Assembly (NCBI GenBank): GCA_005772955.1 | Contig: SXID01000020.1 | Location: 1 to 39,483 of the forward strand | From: Planctomycetia bacterium | Lineage (GTDB): Bacteria; Planctomycetota; Planctomycetia; Gemmatales; Gemmataceae | DNA: 39,483 nt | Reading direction: 5' to 3' | In this document: positions 1 to 7,458 of the stretch, one piece after another | Numbering within the stretch: position 1 is the stretch's first letter | Layout of the letters: each line of letters starts with the position of its first letter | Notes under the pieces: model-generated | What the model was told of the DNA's origin: nothing | Seen by the model: the letters and a program-made list of their open reading frames with translations, nothing else | Database searches by the model: none | Program-made: the position numbers and the translations under genes

Positions 1-31
1 AGCCCGTCGCTCACGCCTCCGGCTCGTCGGT

Positions 32-547
32 TCAAGCGGCCGGCGCTTCCGCAACGGTTCGCGTCGCGAAACTCGCGAGCAGATCGCGCACGCCGGACAG
101 GAACACGCCCACCGCCATGAAGGTCATCAACCAACTGACCAGGCCGTAATCCACCGGTGCGAAATGCGCCGGCCCGGAGGCCCAACGCACCAGCACGGGC
201 ACGAGGTACGCGAGGAACGCGCCGTACACGATCGCCATGACGGTGTGCATCACGCGTTCGCCTGCCGGCAGCGGGCGCGAGATGTCTTCTTCGATGAAAT
301 CCCAGAGCGTGATGAAGATCTCGAAGACCAGCACCGCGGCGAACACCCATGCCAGCACGCCGCGCCACTCTACCCACGCAAGTGAACCGAAGATGATCGC
401 ATACGCGAAGTCACGCGCCGCGTGCAGCCGCAGTTCGCGCGCCGCGGTCGCTCGCGCCGGGAGTCGCTGCCGCCATTCGTGATACCAGAGCGTGTCGAAC
501 GTCCCGAGAATGCCCTGGACAATCAGCAGCGTGAGGGCGGTTTCCAT
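32..547 (-). CDS. small multi-pass membrane protein
   Basis: A 171-residue hydrophobic protein with about four predicted membrane segments (near residues 2-18, 40-75, 95-120 and 130-150 by eye) and a short charged loop with the sequence EEDISRPLPAGE. I chose the ATG at 547, whose protein begins METALTLL, because a GAGGGAGAAG ribosome-binding stretch precedes it; the open frame extends further upstream, but that extension is Arg-rich and antisense-like in composition. The first 25 bases overlap the end of the DUF4166 gene, so the two are probably translated together. I do not recognise a named family. The pairing with a DUF4166 protein is the only functional clue. It is the last gene visible in a four-gene minus-strand run. 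Confidence 0.75.
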   Translation of the reverse strand: METALTLLIVQGILGTFDTLWYHEWRQRLPARATAARELRLHAARDFAYAIIFGSLAWVEWRGVLAWVFAAVLVFEIFITLWDFIEEDISRPLPAGERVMHTVMAIVYGAFLAYLVPVLVRWASGPAHFAPVDYGLVSWLMTFMAVGVFLSGVRDLLASFATRTVAEAPAA

Positions 548-1074
548 TGCGGAATCACTTCTCCCTCGTAGTCGAGTACCGGACCGAGAACGGGCACGCA
601 CATTTGCACCGACGCGAACCACCCGCGTTCGGTCGGAACCACGGTTGCATGGAGCGACGGCGCCAGTTCGCACGGCAGTTCGACGCCGAACAGCCACACC
701 CGTATGGACCGAAATACCAACCCGCCGTTGAACACGCTGGGTGCGAACCCGAAGTGCGTCGGGCCGGCCTGTTCGATCAGCAACCCCTGGCGCACGGTTT
801 GAAGCGTGATCAGTGGCTTCCCATTGAATGACCGCACCCAGCGCTCGCCGGCACCGAGTACGGTGATGTTCAACCGGACTTCGGCCGCGTCGCTCGCGGG
901 CGGAAGACCAAGCACCGACGCCAGCGTTCCGCGCAGACGGCCGGGGTGCCGACGGACGCGAAAGTGCCCGACGCCGACCGCACTACCAGGCGATTCGTGG
1001 AACCGACGGAGGTTCGGGTGCAGGTCCGCGAACGTGCTTCCCAGGACGCGGCGGTAGAGCGGTTCTGGTTGCAC
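523..1074 (-). CDS. DUF4166 domain protein
   Basis: A 183-residue protein starting with GTG at 1074, 16 bases after the cupin stop, with GGGGA upstream. The sequence follows the DUF4166 pattern throughout: LYRRVLG near the start, a HxxxG region, FGLPPA-like 'LGLPPASDAAEV' near residue 58, an 'ERWVRSFNGKPL' strand and a C-terminal 'YEGEV'. In other bacteria this domain often sits at the C-terminus of a short-chain or saccharopine-dehydrogenase-like protein; here it stands alone. Its biochemical role is unknown. It overlaps the downstream membrane-protein gene by 25 bases, which argues for coupled translation. Confidence 0.8.
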   Translation of the reverse strand: MQPEPLYRRVLGSTFADLHPNLRRFHESPGSAVGVGHFRVRRHPGRLRGTLASVLGLPPASDAAEVRLNITVLGAGERWVRSFNGKPLITLQTVRQGLLIEQAGPTHFGFAPSVFNGGLVFRSIRVWLFGVELPCELAPSLHATVVPTERGWFASVQMCVPVLGPVLDYEGEVIPQWKPPSRC

Positions 1075-1090
1075 TGCGTTCCCCGACGGG

Positions 1091-1441
1091 TCACTCGCAT
1101 TCGTGAATGTCGTCCATCACACCGGCGGGAATGCACACGGTCAGGATGGTGATGTTGCCGCGGGCCTTGTGCTTCACGCCTCGCGGAATGTACACCACCA
1201 CGCCCTTGTGCAACTCAATCTCGTCGCCGTCGAGCGTCATCGTACCCTGTCCGTCGATGACGTAGTAGAACTCGTCGGTGCGTTCGTGGTAGTGGAGTTT
1301 GGCGTCGGCGATCTCGACGTGATGAATCTCGGCCGCGGCGCCGTCCTTTTGCTCGACGAGGCAGCGGATCTGACCGCAGGTTTCGGCCCACGGGGTGACA
1401 TCGGCGGGGTCGCGTCGCAGAACGCCAGCTGTCGTGGGCAT
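1091..1441 (-). CDS. cupin-domain protein
   Basis: A 116-residue single-domain cupin. Motif 1 is visible as HYHERTDEFYYVIDGQG, giving the two His and the Glu/Asp metal ligands, and motif 2 as GVVVYIPRGVKHKARGN, giving the last His. The fold is a small beta-barrel that normally binds one divalent metal. Substrate is not predictable from sequence; neighbours suggest sugar or sugar-acid metabolism because a uronate isomerase-like gene lies 73 bases upstream. I chose the ATG at 1441 (MPTTAGVLRRD), which has CGGAG eight bases upstream; an upstream ATG at 1504 in the same frame would add 21 Arg-rich residues without a better ribosome-binding site. Confidence 0.85.
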   Translation of the reverse strand: MPTTAGVLRRDPADVTPWAETCGQIRCLVEQKDGAAAEIHHVEIADAKLHYHERTDEFYYVIDGQGTMTLDGDEIELHKGVVVYIPRGVKHKARGNITILTVCIPAGVMDDIHECE

Positions 1442-1514
1442 GGGAGAGGCTCCGAAGTGAGAGCAGTCCCGGCGGGACCGCCGCGGAACGATTACGGATT
1501 CCAAACACCAACCC

Positions 1515-2774
1515 CTACACGTTGAACACTTGCTTCACGTTGTCGCGCAGGAGACGCGTGCCCAGCGCGACCGCGTCCGTTTCGCTCATCACACCGGGGC
1601 GAACGAACTCGTCGGCCAGCACGTCCGCGAGGATGCGCCGATACATACCGTATTTCGGCTTCACGAACTCCAACTTATACGCGTCCGAGTAGTACCCGAT
1701 GAGTTTCGTCTTCGGCACCGCCGTGATGCGCTCGATCAAGTCCTTCTTGATGAACGGCGGCGTGTTCGAGTACCACCAGTGACCGTTTGGCAGCACGTTC
1801 GGGAAGATCCACGAGTACGCCATCAGTTCCTGATTCTGCGCGCTCGTCAGAACCGACACCGGGAACGTCACGCTCGGGAACGCGTTGAACAGATCCTTGT
1901 ATTGCAACAGGCTCGTGCGCTGGTCGAACAGGTCTTGCCCCTGGAACACGCCCTTCTCGTACACACGCCGGTTCACGCCGATCATCAAGTCGAACGGCAG
2001 TTTGAAGTCGCGGCAGTTCTCCGCGATCATCCAGAACACGCCGGATGCGAGGTCGTTGAACCCGTGGAACTGCATCTGCTCATAGACGTGTTCGTCGTCG
2101 AACTTCGCGGGGTGGAAATTCGGCGGCAACGAGATCGCGCACGCCTTCGCGCCGTTGCGCGTGAAGTGCAGGAACACCCGCGCCAGCGCCATCCGCAGTG
2201 TGGCCGCGTCGTGAACGTGGACCCCGCTGATCGCTTCGAGCCGGCGCCGCGTTTCAGGCAGGTGCAGTTGGAAGACGAGCGAGTCCGTTCGCAGACACGG
2301 CACGTACCTCGTGGTATCGAAGCCCGTAAGCGGATCGTCGAACTCGTTGGTCAAGAAGATCTTTTCGAGCCGCGTCTTCGCGAAGACCTGAGCTTCCCAG
2401 TCCGGCTGGGCGAAGGTCTTCAGCGCGGTGTCGTAGAGTTTGTCCGCGTCGGCCGCACTGATCTTGGTCTCTTTCTCGCCGAGACCGAGGAACGTGCGGG
2501 CGATGTCCACGAACCAACCGTATTGCGCGGTGTTGTCGTAGCGGTCCATGAACTTGACGATCTCGCGTACGCGATCACGCGGGTCGGCGTCGCGCGAGAG
2601 GAGCGTCTGCGGCATCCCGGCGGAGTGCGCGAGTTCCGTGTAATAGTGGTAGCCGAGGATGTCGTCGAGTGACTTCGACACCGGGCTAAGTGGGTCGATG
2701 TGTGAGTGCGGGTCGATGAGCGGAATCTTGGAAAGCGCGGATTCCAGGTTCTGCACGAGTTGATCGGCTGCCAT
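1515..2774 (-). CDS. uronate isomerase-like amidohydrolase
   Basis: A 419-residue protein of the amidohydrolase superfamily resembling glucuronate/uronate isomerase (UxaC family). The N-terminal beta-strand motif IDPHSHIDP carries the HxH metal-ligand pair, and the C-terminal part keeps the UxaC-like order 'FPNVLPNGHWWYSN', 'KLIGYYSDAYKLEF' and 'YGMYRRILADVLADEF'. UxaC interconverts glucuronate and fructuronate; this one is slightly shorter than classical UxaC, so a related substrate is possible. The ATG at 2774 has GAGGG five bases upstream and starts the protein MAADQLVQNLES. It is the first gene of the minus-strand run and is divergent from the dimethylformamidase-like gene. Confidence 0.8.
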   Translation of the reverse strand: MAADQLVQNLESALSKIPLIDPHSHIDPLSPVSKSLDDILGYHYYTELAHSAGMPQTLLSRDADPRDRVREIVKFMDRYDNTAQYGWFVDIARTFLGLGEKETKISAADADKLYDTALKTFAQPDWEAQVFAKTRLEKIFLTNEFDDPLTGFDTTRYVPCLRTDSLVFQLHLPETRRRLEAISGVHVHDAATLRMALARVFLHFTRNGAKACAISLPPNFHPAKFDDEHVYEQMQFHGFNDLASGVFWMIAENCRDFKLPFDLMIGVNRRVYEKGVFQGQDLFDQRTSLLQYKDLFNAFPSVTFPVSVLTSAQNQELMAYSWIFPNVLPNGHWWYSNTPPFIKKDLIERITAVPKTKLIGYYSDAYKLEFVKPKYGMYRRILADVLADEFVRPGVMSETDAVALGTRLLRDNVKQVFNV

Positions 2775-3419
2775 GACGCCCTCTAATTGGGTACGAGTGC
2801 GGGGAGAAATGGGGGCGGCTGTGTCAGTTTTACAGTGAAGTTGTCTTACAACGCCAAGCAAGAATTACAAACGGCGAGGGGATTCGGAGTTGGCAGAGCG
2901 CGAACACCTTTCTCTAGCCGCTTGTGGCGTCGCGGGTTACGCGCAATCGCCTCCCCAGAGCGCCGCACGATTGGGACAATTGGCACGGTCGCTGCTTGAG
3001 CTTATTCTGCCCGCGGCACACTCCCCCAAGTGAATCGCGGATCGGTGCTGGGTCGCGGACGGCGAACCTTCCCCCAAGGAACGCCACACCAAGAAGTGAC
3101 TCGGTGCCCTGGAAACGCAGACCGCAATGACCTTCCCCCAAGGCCGCGGTCGCGGGCGAGACTTCCCCCCTCGCCCGAACCTTTCAGACATCACGTTCGT
3201 TCCCCTCTCCTGGCCCCACTCCCACCCTGCCGCCGCCTGAGTAAGGCGGCGGTTCGTCTTTTACACAGTCTCCAGGGTCTTGGTTGTTCGCCGCTCCAGG
3301 ACGTAAGCAACAGCGCACGCTATCCACAGTTTCTCTGACCGCAAGCAATTCACGGCGTTCGGCGCTCGCGTTCTGCTGTCGCGTCTGGTGAAATGTCGCT
3401 TCGCACCGAGGAACGTCTT
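2775..3419. other. 645-base divergent intergenic region with short C-tract repeats
   Basis: No gene is supported here. It must hold the promoters of the divergent genes at 2774 (minus) and 3420 (plus). Three copies of a short element centred on TCCCCCAAG are visible: CACTCCCCCAAGTG at 3019-3032, CCTTCCCCCAAGG at 3067-3079 and again at 3131-3143; a fourth degenerate CTTCCCCCC lies near 3163. The flanking arms are complementary (CACT/AGTG, CCTT/AAGG), so each could form a small hairpin or be a protein-binding site. A stronger hairpin lies at 3230-3252. Confidence 0.6.
3230..3252 (+). terminator. terminator-like hairpin
   Basis: CCGCCGCCT and AGGCGGCGG form a perfect 9-bp stem with loop GAGTA, followed on the plus strand by TTCGTCTTTT. 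The shape is that of an intrinsic terminator, but no plus-strand gene precedes it, so it could instead be a leader structure of the gene at 3420 or stop antisense transcription. Confidence 0.45.
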
Positions 3420-5012
3420 ATGCTGATCGGTTACGTCAGCGACGAGCGATATGTCGCGCTGCCCGATGTTGCGCTGGAGTTTACCGACGCCGCCGGTGTC
3501 TCGTGGGAATCGCGGTCGCGCGCGTCCGGGGCGATTCACCTTGAGTTGCCGCACGGCGAATACAAGGTCGTCATCCAGAAACCGGGGTTCGGGGCGAAGT
3601 TCAGCCGCGTCACACTGCCGCTTGCGAAGCCGCATCAGTTCAGGCTGCTCTCGGATTGCTTGCTCGGGTACGCGTGGCCGAAGTGGGTGCGGTCGGGCGA
3701 GTCGTCCGAGTTCCGCGTTCACTCCGTCGAACCGTACAAACTCGAACTGTGGCGCTACGGCACCACACCCGAGTTCGTGCAGGCGCTCGGCTGGCACGAC
3801 GAACACGGGCCACGAGCGGTGATGCAGATCACGCCTGACGGCGACTACACGCAGACCGGCGCGGAGTGGAACAAGGTTGGCTACGCGAACTCGGTTCACT
3901 CGCAGCACGTCGTTGGCCCGGAACGAAGCGGGCTATATTACTTTCGTGCTTCGACGAGCAGTGGGAAACAGTTTAGCTTCCCCTGGATCGTTGCGCCCAC
4001 TGCTGCCACTTGTGGCGTAGCGGTACTCGCGTCAAACATCACCTGGAACGCCTACAACAACTTCGGCGGGCGCAGCAACTACATCCACGCCGACGGACTG
4101 CCCTCCACGCCTACCATCAACGCGCGCGCCGAACTGAAGCGGTACTCCGACGCGGGGTTCTTCACCTGGGGCGCGGACCACTATCCGACGCTCTCGTTCG
4201 ACCGGCCGGAGCCGTTCAACCACATCGACTTTTCCGAGAAGATCACGGACCCAATCGAAGGGCGGCAAGCGTGCCATCTCGCGCCCGCCGAATGGCGGTT
4301 GCTCGGCTGGCTCGAAGCCCACAACTTCGCCTACGACTACTACGCCGAAACACAGCTCGATGACGGCACGCTGGACCTCAGTGCATACCGCGTGCTGGTG
4401 ACCGCGGTTCACCCGGAGTACTGGACACGCAAGATGTACGAGCGTGTGAAGCGGTGGGTGTTCGAGGAGGGCGGGAAGCTCGCGTACCTCGGCGGCAACG
4501 GCTTAAACTGCGAAACCGAACTGCGCTCCGACGGCACGGCACTCTTCCACAACGGCAAGCTGAAGGGCTTGAGCGTCGCGGGTCTGGGCGGGTACGAAAG
4601 CCGCTCCGCGATGCGCCACGAATCCGAAGCGTCGTTGCTCGGTTGCGTGTTCACGCCCGCAGGTGCGATGACCGGCGCGCCGTATCGCGTACGCGACGCG
4701 TCGCACTGGGCGTTCGCGGGCACCGGGCTGAAGGACGGCGACACGTTCGGCGAGAAGAGCCTTCACATGCGCTGCCCCGGTGGCGCAAGTGGGCACGAAA
4801 CGGACAAGGTGTCGGCGAGTTCGCCAAAGAACGCGAAGGTCGTCGCGAAAGGCCTGAACCCCGACGACGGCGGTGCGGAGATGCTGACCTTCACGACGCC
4901 TTCGGGCGGTGAGGTGTTCTCGGTCGGCTCGATCAACTACGTCGCCTCGCTACCGGTGGATGAGGTGGTGTCGCGCGTCACCGAGAATGTCCTGAGAAGG
5001 ATGTTGGGATGA
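3420..5012 (+). CDS. N,N-dimethylformamidase beta-subunit-like protein
   Basis: A 530-residue protein whose body matches the large-subunit (C-terminal) domain of N,N-dimethylformamidase: the diagnostic stretches 'ASNITWNAYNNFGGRSNYI', 'ELKRYSDAGFFTWGADHYP' and 'GGKLAYLGGNGL' are present. Residues 1-65 resemble a transthyretin/carboxypeptidase-regulatory-like beta-sandwich. The family hydrolyses a small formamide in the characterised case, but most planctomycete members are uncharacterised. No signal peptide is evident. ATG 3420 is preferred over the in-frame ATG at 3393 because GAGGAA sits at 3408-3413, six bases upstream. It is followed 79 bases later by an enolase-superfamily gene in the same direction. 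Confidence 0.75.
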   Translation: MLIGYVSDERYVALPDVALEFTDAAGVSWESRSRASGAIHLELPHGEYKVVIQKPGFGAKFSRVTLPLAKPHQFRLLSDCLLGYAWPKWVRSGESSEFRVHSVEPYKLELWRYGTTPEFVQALGWHDEHGPRAVMQITPDGDYTQTGAEWNKVGYANSVHSQHVVGPERSGLYYFRASTSSGKQFSFPWIVAPTAATCGVAVLASNITWNAYNNFGGRSNYIHADGLPSTPTINARAELKRYSDAGFFTWGADHYPTLSFDRPEPFNHIDFSEKITDPIEGRQACHLAPAEWRLLGWLEAHNFAYDYYAETQLDDGTLDLSAYRVLVTAVHPEYWTRKMYERVKRWVFEEGGKLAYLGGNGLNCETELRSDGTALFHNGKLKGLSVAGLGGYESRSAMRHESEASLLGCVFTPAGAMTGAPYRVRDASHWAFAGTGLKDGDTFGEKSLHMRCPGGASGHETDKVSASSPKNAKVVAKGLNPDDGGAEMLTFTTPSGGEVFSVGSINYVASLPVDEVVSRVTENVLRRMLG

Positions 5013-5030
5013 TTTCGTTCGCCCGGTCTT

Positions 5031-5075
5031 CCGCCGCTTGCGGCTTAACGGTCCCCGCAAAGCCGCTCGCGGCGA
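5031..5075. repeat. compact GC palindromes before the enolase-superfamily gene
   Basis: CCGCCGCTTGCGGC is followed by AAGCCGC, which pairs with the GCGGCTT at 5040-5046, and then by GCCGCTCGCGGC. Several alternative small hairpins are possible. They end directly before the AGAGGAGAG ribosome-binding site of the gene at 5092. A close relative, CCGCCGCAAGCGGC, lies at 7352-7365, downstream of the hydrolase gene. Confidence 0.5.
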
Positions 5076-5091
5076 AAGAGGAGAGACAACC

Positions 5092-6207
5092 ATGAAGATC
5101 ACACGCATTGAAGCAATCCCGGTGTGCCTGCCCTTAAAGAAGGGCATGACCGCGAAGACTGCACACGGAGAACACGTCACGTCGCCGTACGTGATCGTCA
5201 AGGTTCACACCGACGCGGGCCTCGTGGGGCTTGGCGAAGCGACTATCTCCGGGCTGTGGTCCGGTGAGACGCAGCGCGGCACCGTCGCAGTCATTGAGGA
5301 GTACATCGCGCCGCAGTTGATTGGCAAAGATCCGCGCGACATCACAAGCGCGCGGCGCGCGATGGACTTCATCATCAAGCTGAACCCGTTCACGAAGTGC
5401 GCCGTTGAGATCGCGCTGTGGGACATTGCGGGGAAGGCCGCGAGCGTGCCGGTGTACCAACTCCTCGGCGGAAAGGTGCGCGACCGTGTGCGCATCAAAC
5501 TCGTGGTGTGGGCACGCGACATCGACGGCTCGCGCAAGATGGCGGAAGAGCATCTCGCGCTCGGCGTCACCTGCGTGAAGGTGAAGACCGGTCTCGACCC
5601 CGAGACGGATATCGCGCGGGTACGCGCCGTGCGCGAAGTCACGCCGAAGCACATTCCCGTGACGATCGACTCCAACTGCGGCTGGACGATTCAGCAGGCG
5701 AAACACTGCCTCCGTGAACTCGCGGACGTGAAGCTCTTGCTAGCAGAACAACCGATTCCCGCGGGCGATCCGGCGGCGCTCGCGGAACTTCGCCGCTATA
5801 CGGACACGCCCATCATGGCCGACGAGAGCGTGTTCACGCTTCAGGACGCGTGGCTGCTGAGCGTTCACCGCGCTGCGGATGTGTTCAGCGTGTACCCCGG
5901 CAAACATGGTGGCATTGCGGGGACAGCAGAAATCATCGCGATCGCGAAAGCGGCGGGGCTGCGCTGTACCATCGGCAGTAACCTCGAACTCGGCATCGGC
6001 ACGGCGGCCATGCTGCACGTCGCGGCGGCATTCCCCGAAGTCGATTGCGACACGTTCCCGGCGGACACTATCGGGCCGTTCTACCACGACGGCGAAATCA
6101 TCACGAAGCCGCTCGACCTCGGCCCTCCGTATGCGAAAATCCCCGACGGCCCCGGCCTCGGTGTTGAATTGGACGAAACCGCGCTCGCGCGGTTTCGTGT
6201 TGGCTGA
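5092..6207 (+). CDS. enolase-superfamily enzyme, mandelate racemase/muconate lactonizing type
   Basis: A 371-residue enzyme with the N-terminal capping domain and a (beta/alpha)7-beta barrel. Visible catalytic residues: the KxK pair K163/K165 (CVKVKTG), metal ligands D193 (TIDSN), E219 (LLAEQP) and D244 (MADES), and a lysine at K271 (PGKHGG). Lysines on both sides of the active site place it in the muconate lactonizing enzyme subgroup, which includes cycloisomerases, o-succinylbenzoate synthase and dipeptide epimerases. The true substrate is not predictable. ATG 5092 has the strong site AGAGGAGAG just upstream; the open frame runs further upstream into palindromic non-coding sequence. It precedes a secreted hydrolase gene by 30 bases, so the two are likely co-transcribed. 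Confidence 0.85.
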   Translation: MKITRIEAIPVCLPLKKGMTAKTAHGEHVTSPYVIVKVHTDAGLVGLGEATISGLWSGETQRGTVAVIEEYIAPQLIGKDPRDITSARRAMDFIIKLNPFTKCAVEIALWDIAGKAASVPVYQLLGGKVRDRVRIKLVVWARDIDGSRKMAEEHLALGVTCVKVKTGLDPETDIARVRAVREVTPKHIPVTIDSNCGWTIQQAKHCLRELADVKLLLAEQPIPAGDPAALAELRRYTDTPIMADESVFTLQDAWLLSVHRAADVFSVYPGKHGGIAGTAEIIAIAKAAGLRCTIGSNLELGIGTAAMLHVAAAFPEVDCDTFPADTIGPFYHDGEIITKPLDLGPPYAKIPDGPGLGVELDETALARFRVG

Positions 6208-6237
6208 AGTCGCTTCCACCCCGAAGAGGAAACTTCC

Positions 6238-7344
6238 ATGCTGCCCCGCCTCTCCACACTTCTCGGCGTGTGCGTGCTAGCCGCGCCCGCGTTCGCGGCA
6301 GATGAAGTGCCCGCGAAGCTCGCCCCGTACTTCAAGCCGCCGGCCGAACTCGCGAAGGACTTCGGCACCTACCGCTCGCCGCTCAAGTTCGATGACGGCA
6401 CGGGCGTGAAGAACGCGAGTGACTGGGACAAACGCCGCGCAGAGCTACTGAAGTACTGGCACTCGCAGATGGGCGAATGGCCGAAGTTGCTCGACAAGCC
6501 GAAGGTGGAACTCGGGCCGAAGGAAGACCGCGACGGCGTCACGCAGCACAAGCTCAAGATCGAGACTGCGCCCGGGCGCGTTGTGGAAGACGCGTACCTA
6601 CTCGTGCCGCCAGGGAAGGGGCCGTTCCCCGCTGTGGTCGTCGTCTTCTACGAAGCGAACACCGGCATCGGAAAGGGTAAGTCGGAGTTTCGCGACTTCG
6701 CCGTTCAACTCGCGAAGCGCGGGTTCGTGGCGCTCTCGCTCGGCGGAGACCCGAACACGTACTACCCGACCAAGGCCGAGTGCAAGATTCAGCCGCTGTC
6801 GTTCCACGCTTACGAGGCCGCAAACTGTCACACCGCGCTGTCGCAGATGCCGAACGTGGACCCGAAGCGGATCGGCGTCGTGGGCCACTCTTACGGCGGC
6901 AAGTGGTCGATGTTCGCGGGCGCGCTGCACGACAAGTTCGCGTGCGTCGCGACCTCCGACCCCGGTATCGTGTTCGACGAGAAACGCTCGAACGTGAACT
7001 ACTGGGAACCGTGGTACCTCGGCTTCGATCTCGCGCTCAAGGATCAGCGGAAGTCCGGCATTCCGAATGAAAAGAACCCGCGAACCGGGCCGTACAAGAA
7101 GATGATGGAGGACAAGCGAGACCTCACCGAACTGCACGCGCTGATCGCCCCGCGCCCGTTCTTGGTTAGCGGCGGTGCGGAGGACCAACCGGAGCGCTGG
7201 AAGGCGCTGAATCACAGCATCGCGGTCAACAAACTGCTCGGCGTCGAGAACCGCGTTGCGATGACGAACCGCAAGGCCCACTCACCGGATGCGGAGTCGA
7301 ACGAACTGCTCTACCTGTTCTTCGAGAACGCGCTGAAGCCGTGA
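6238..7344 (+). CDS. secreted alpha/beta hydrolase (esterase-like)
   Basis: A 368-residue protein with a clear signal peptide (residues 1-20, ending AFA-A). The alpha/beta-hydrolase core starts near residue 118; the nucleophile elbow is GHSYGG with S218, the likely acid is E315 or D316 in SGGAEDQPE, and the histidine is H348 in RKAHSPD. The layout, with an N-terminal arm of about 100 residues before the core, resembles secreted acetyl-xylan-esterase/glucuronyl-esterase-like planctomycete proteins, so a periplasmic carbohydrate esterase is a reasonable inference. The ATG has GAGGAA upstream. It lies 114 bases before the sterol pair in the same direction; whether transcription continues into that pair is not visible. 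Confidence 0.8.
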   Translation: MLPRLSTLLGVCVLAAPAFAADEVPAKLAPYFKPPAELAKDFGTYRSPLKFDDGTGVKNASDWDKRRAELLKYWHSQMGEWPKLLDKPKVELGPKEDRDGVTQHKLKIETAPGRVVEDAYLLVPPGKGPFPAVVVVFYEANTGIGKGKSEFRDFAVQLAKRGFVALSLGGDPNTYYPTKAECKIQPLSFHAYEAANCHTALSQMPNVDPKRIGVVGHSYGGKWSMFAGALHDKFACVATSDPGIVFDEKRSNVNYWEPWYLGFDLALKDQRKSGIPNEKNPRTGPYKKMMEDKRDLTELHALIAPRPFLVSGGAEDQPERWKALNHSIAVNKLLGVENRVAMTNRKAHSPDAESNELLYLFFENALKP

Positions 7345-7351
7345 TCGGTTT

Positions 7352-7365
7352 CCGCCGCAAGCGGC
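7352..7365. repeat. short palindrome CCGCCGCAAGCGGC
   Basis: A small palindrome eight bases after the hydrolase stop, flanked by TTCC and GGAA-like arms. It matches the element at 5031-5044 except in the loop (AA instead of TT). No T-tract follows, so termination is uncertain. Confidence 0.4.
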
Positions 7366-7458
7366 AGGAAGAGGTGCCGGACACATTGATCTTGTTGTCG
7401 TCCCTGTGCGCGGGGATAAGATGACGGCTTCCCTCGTGCCCGTGACCACGGCTCCCTC

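Noticed and set aside
1530-2672. A 380-codon plus-strand open frame
   Set aside because: It mirrors the uronate isomerase-like gene on the other strand and shows no domain.
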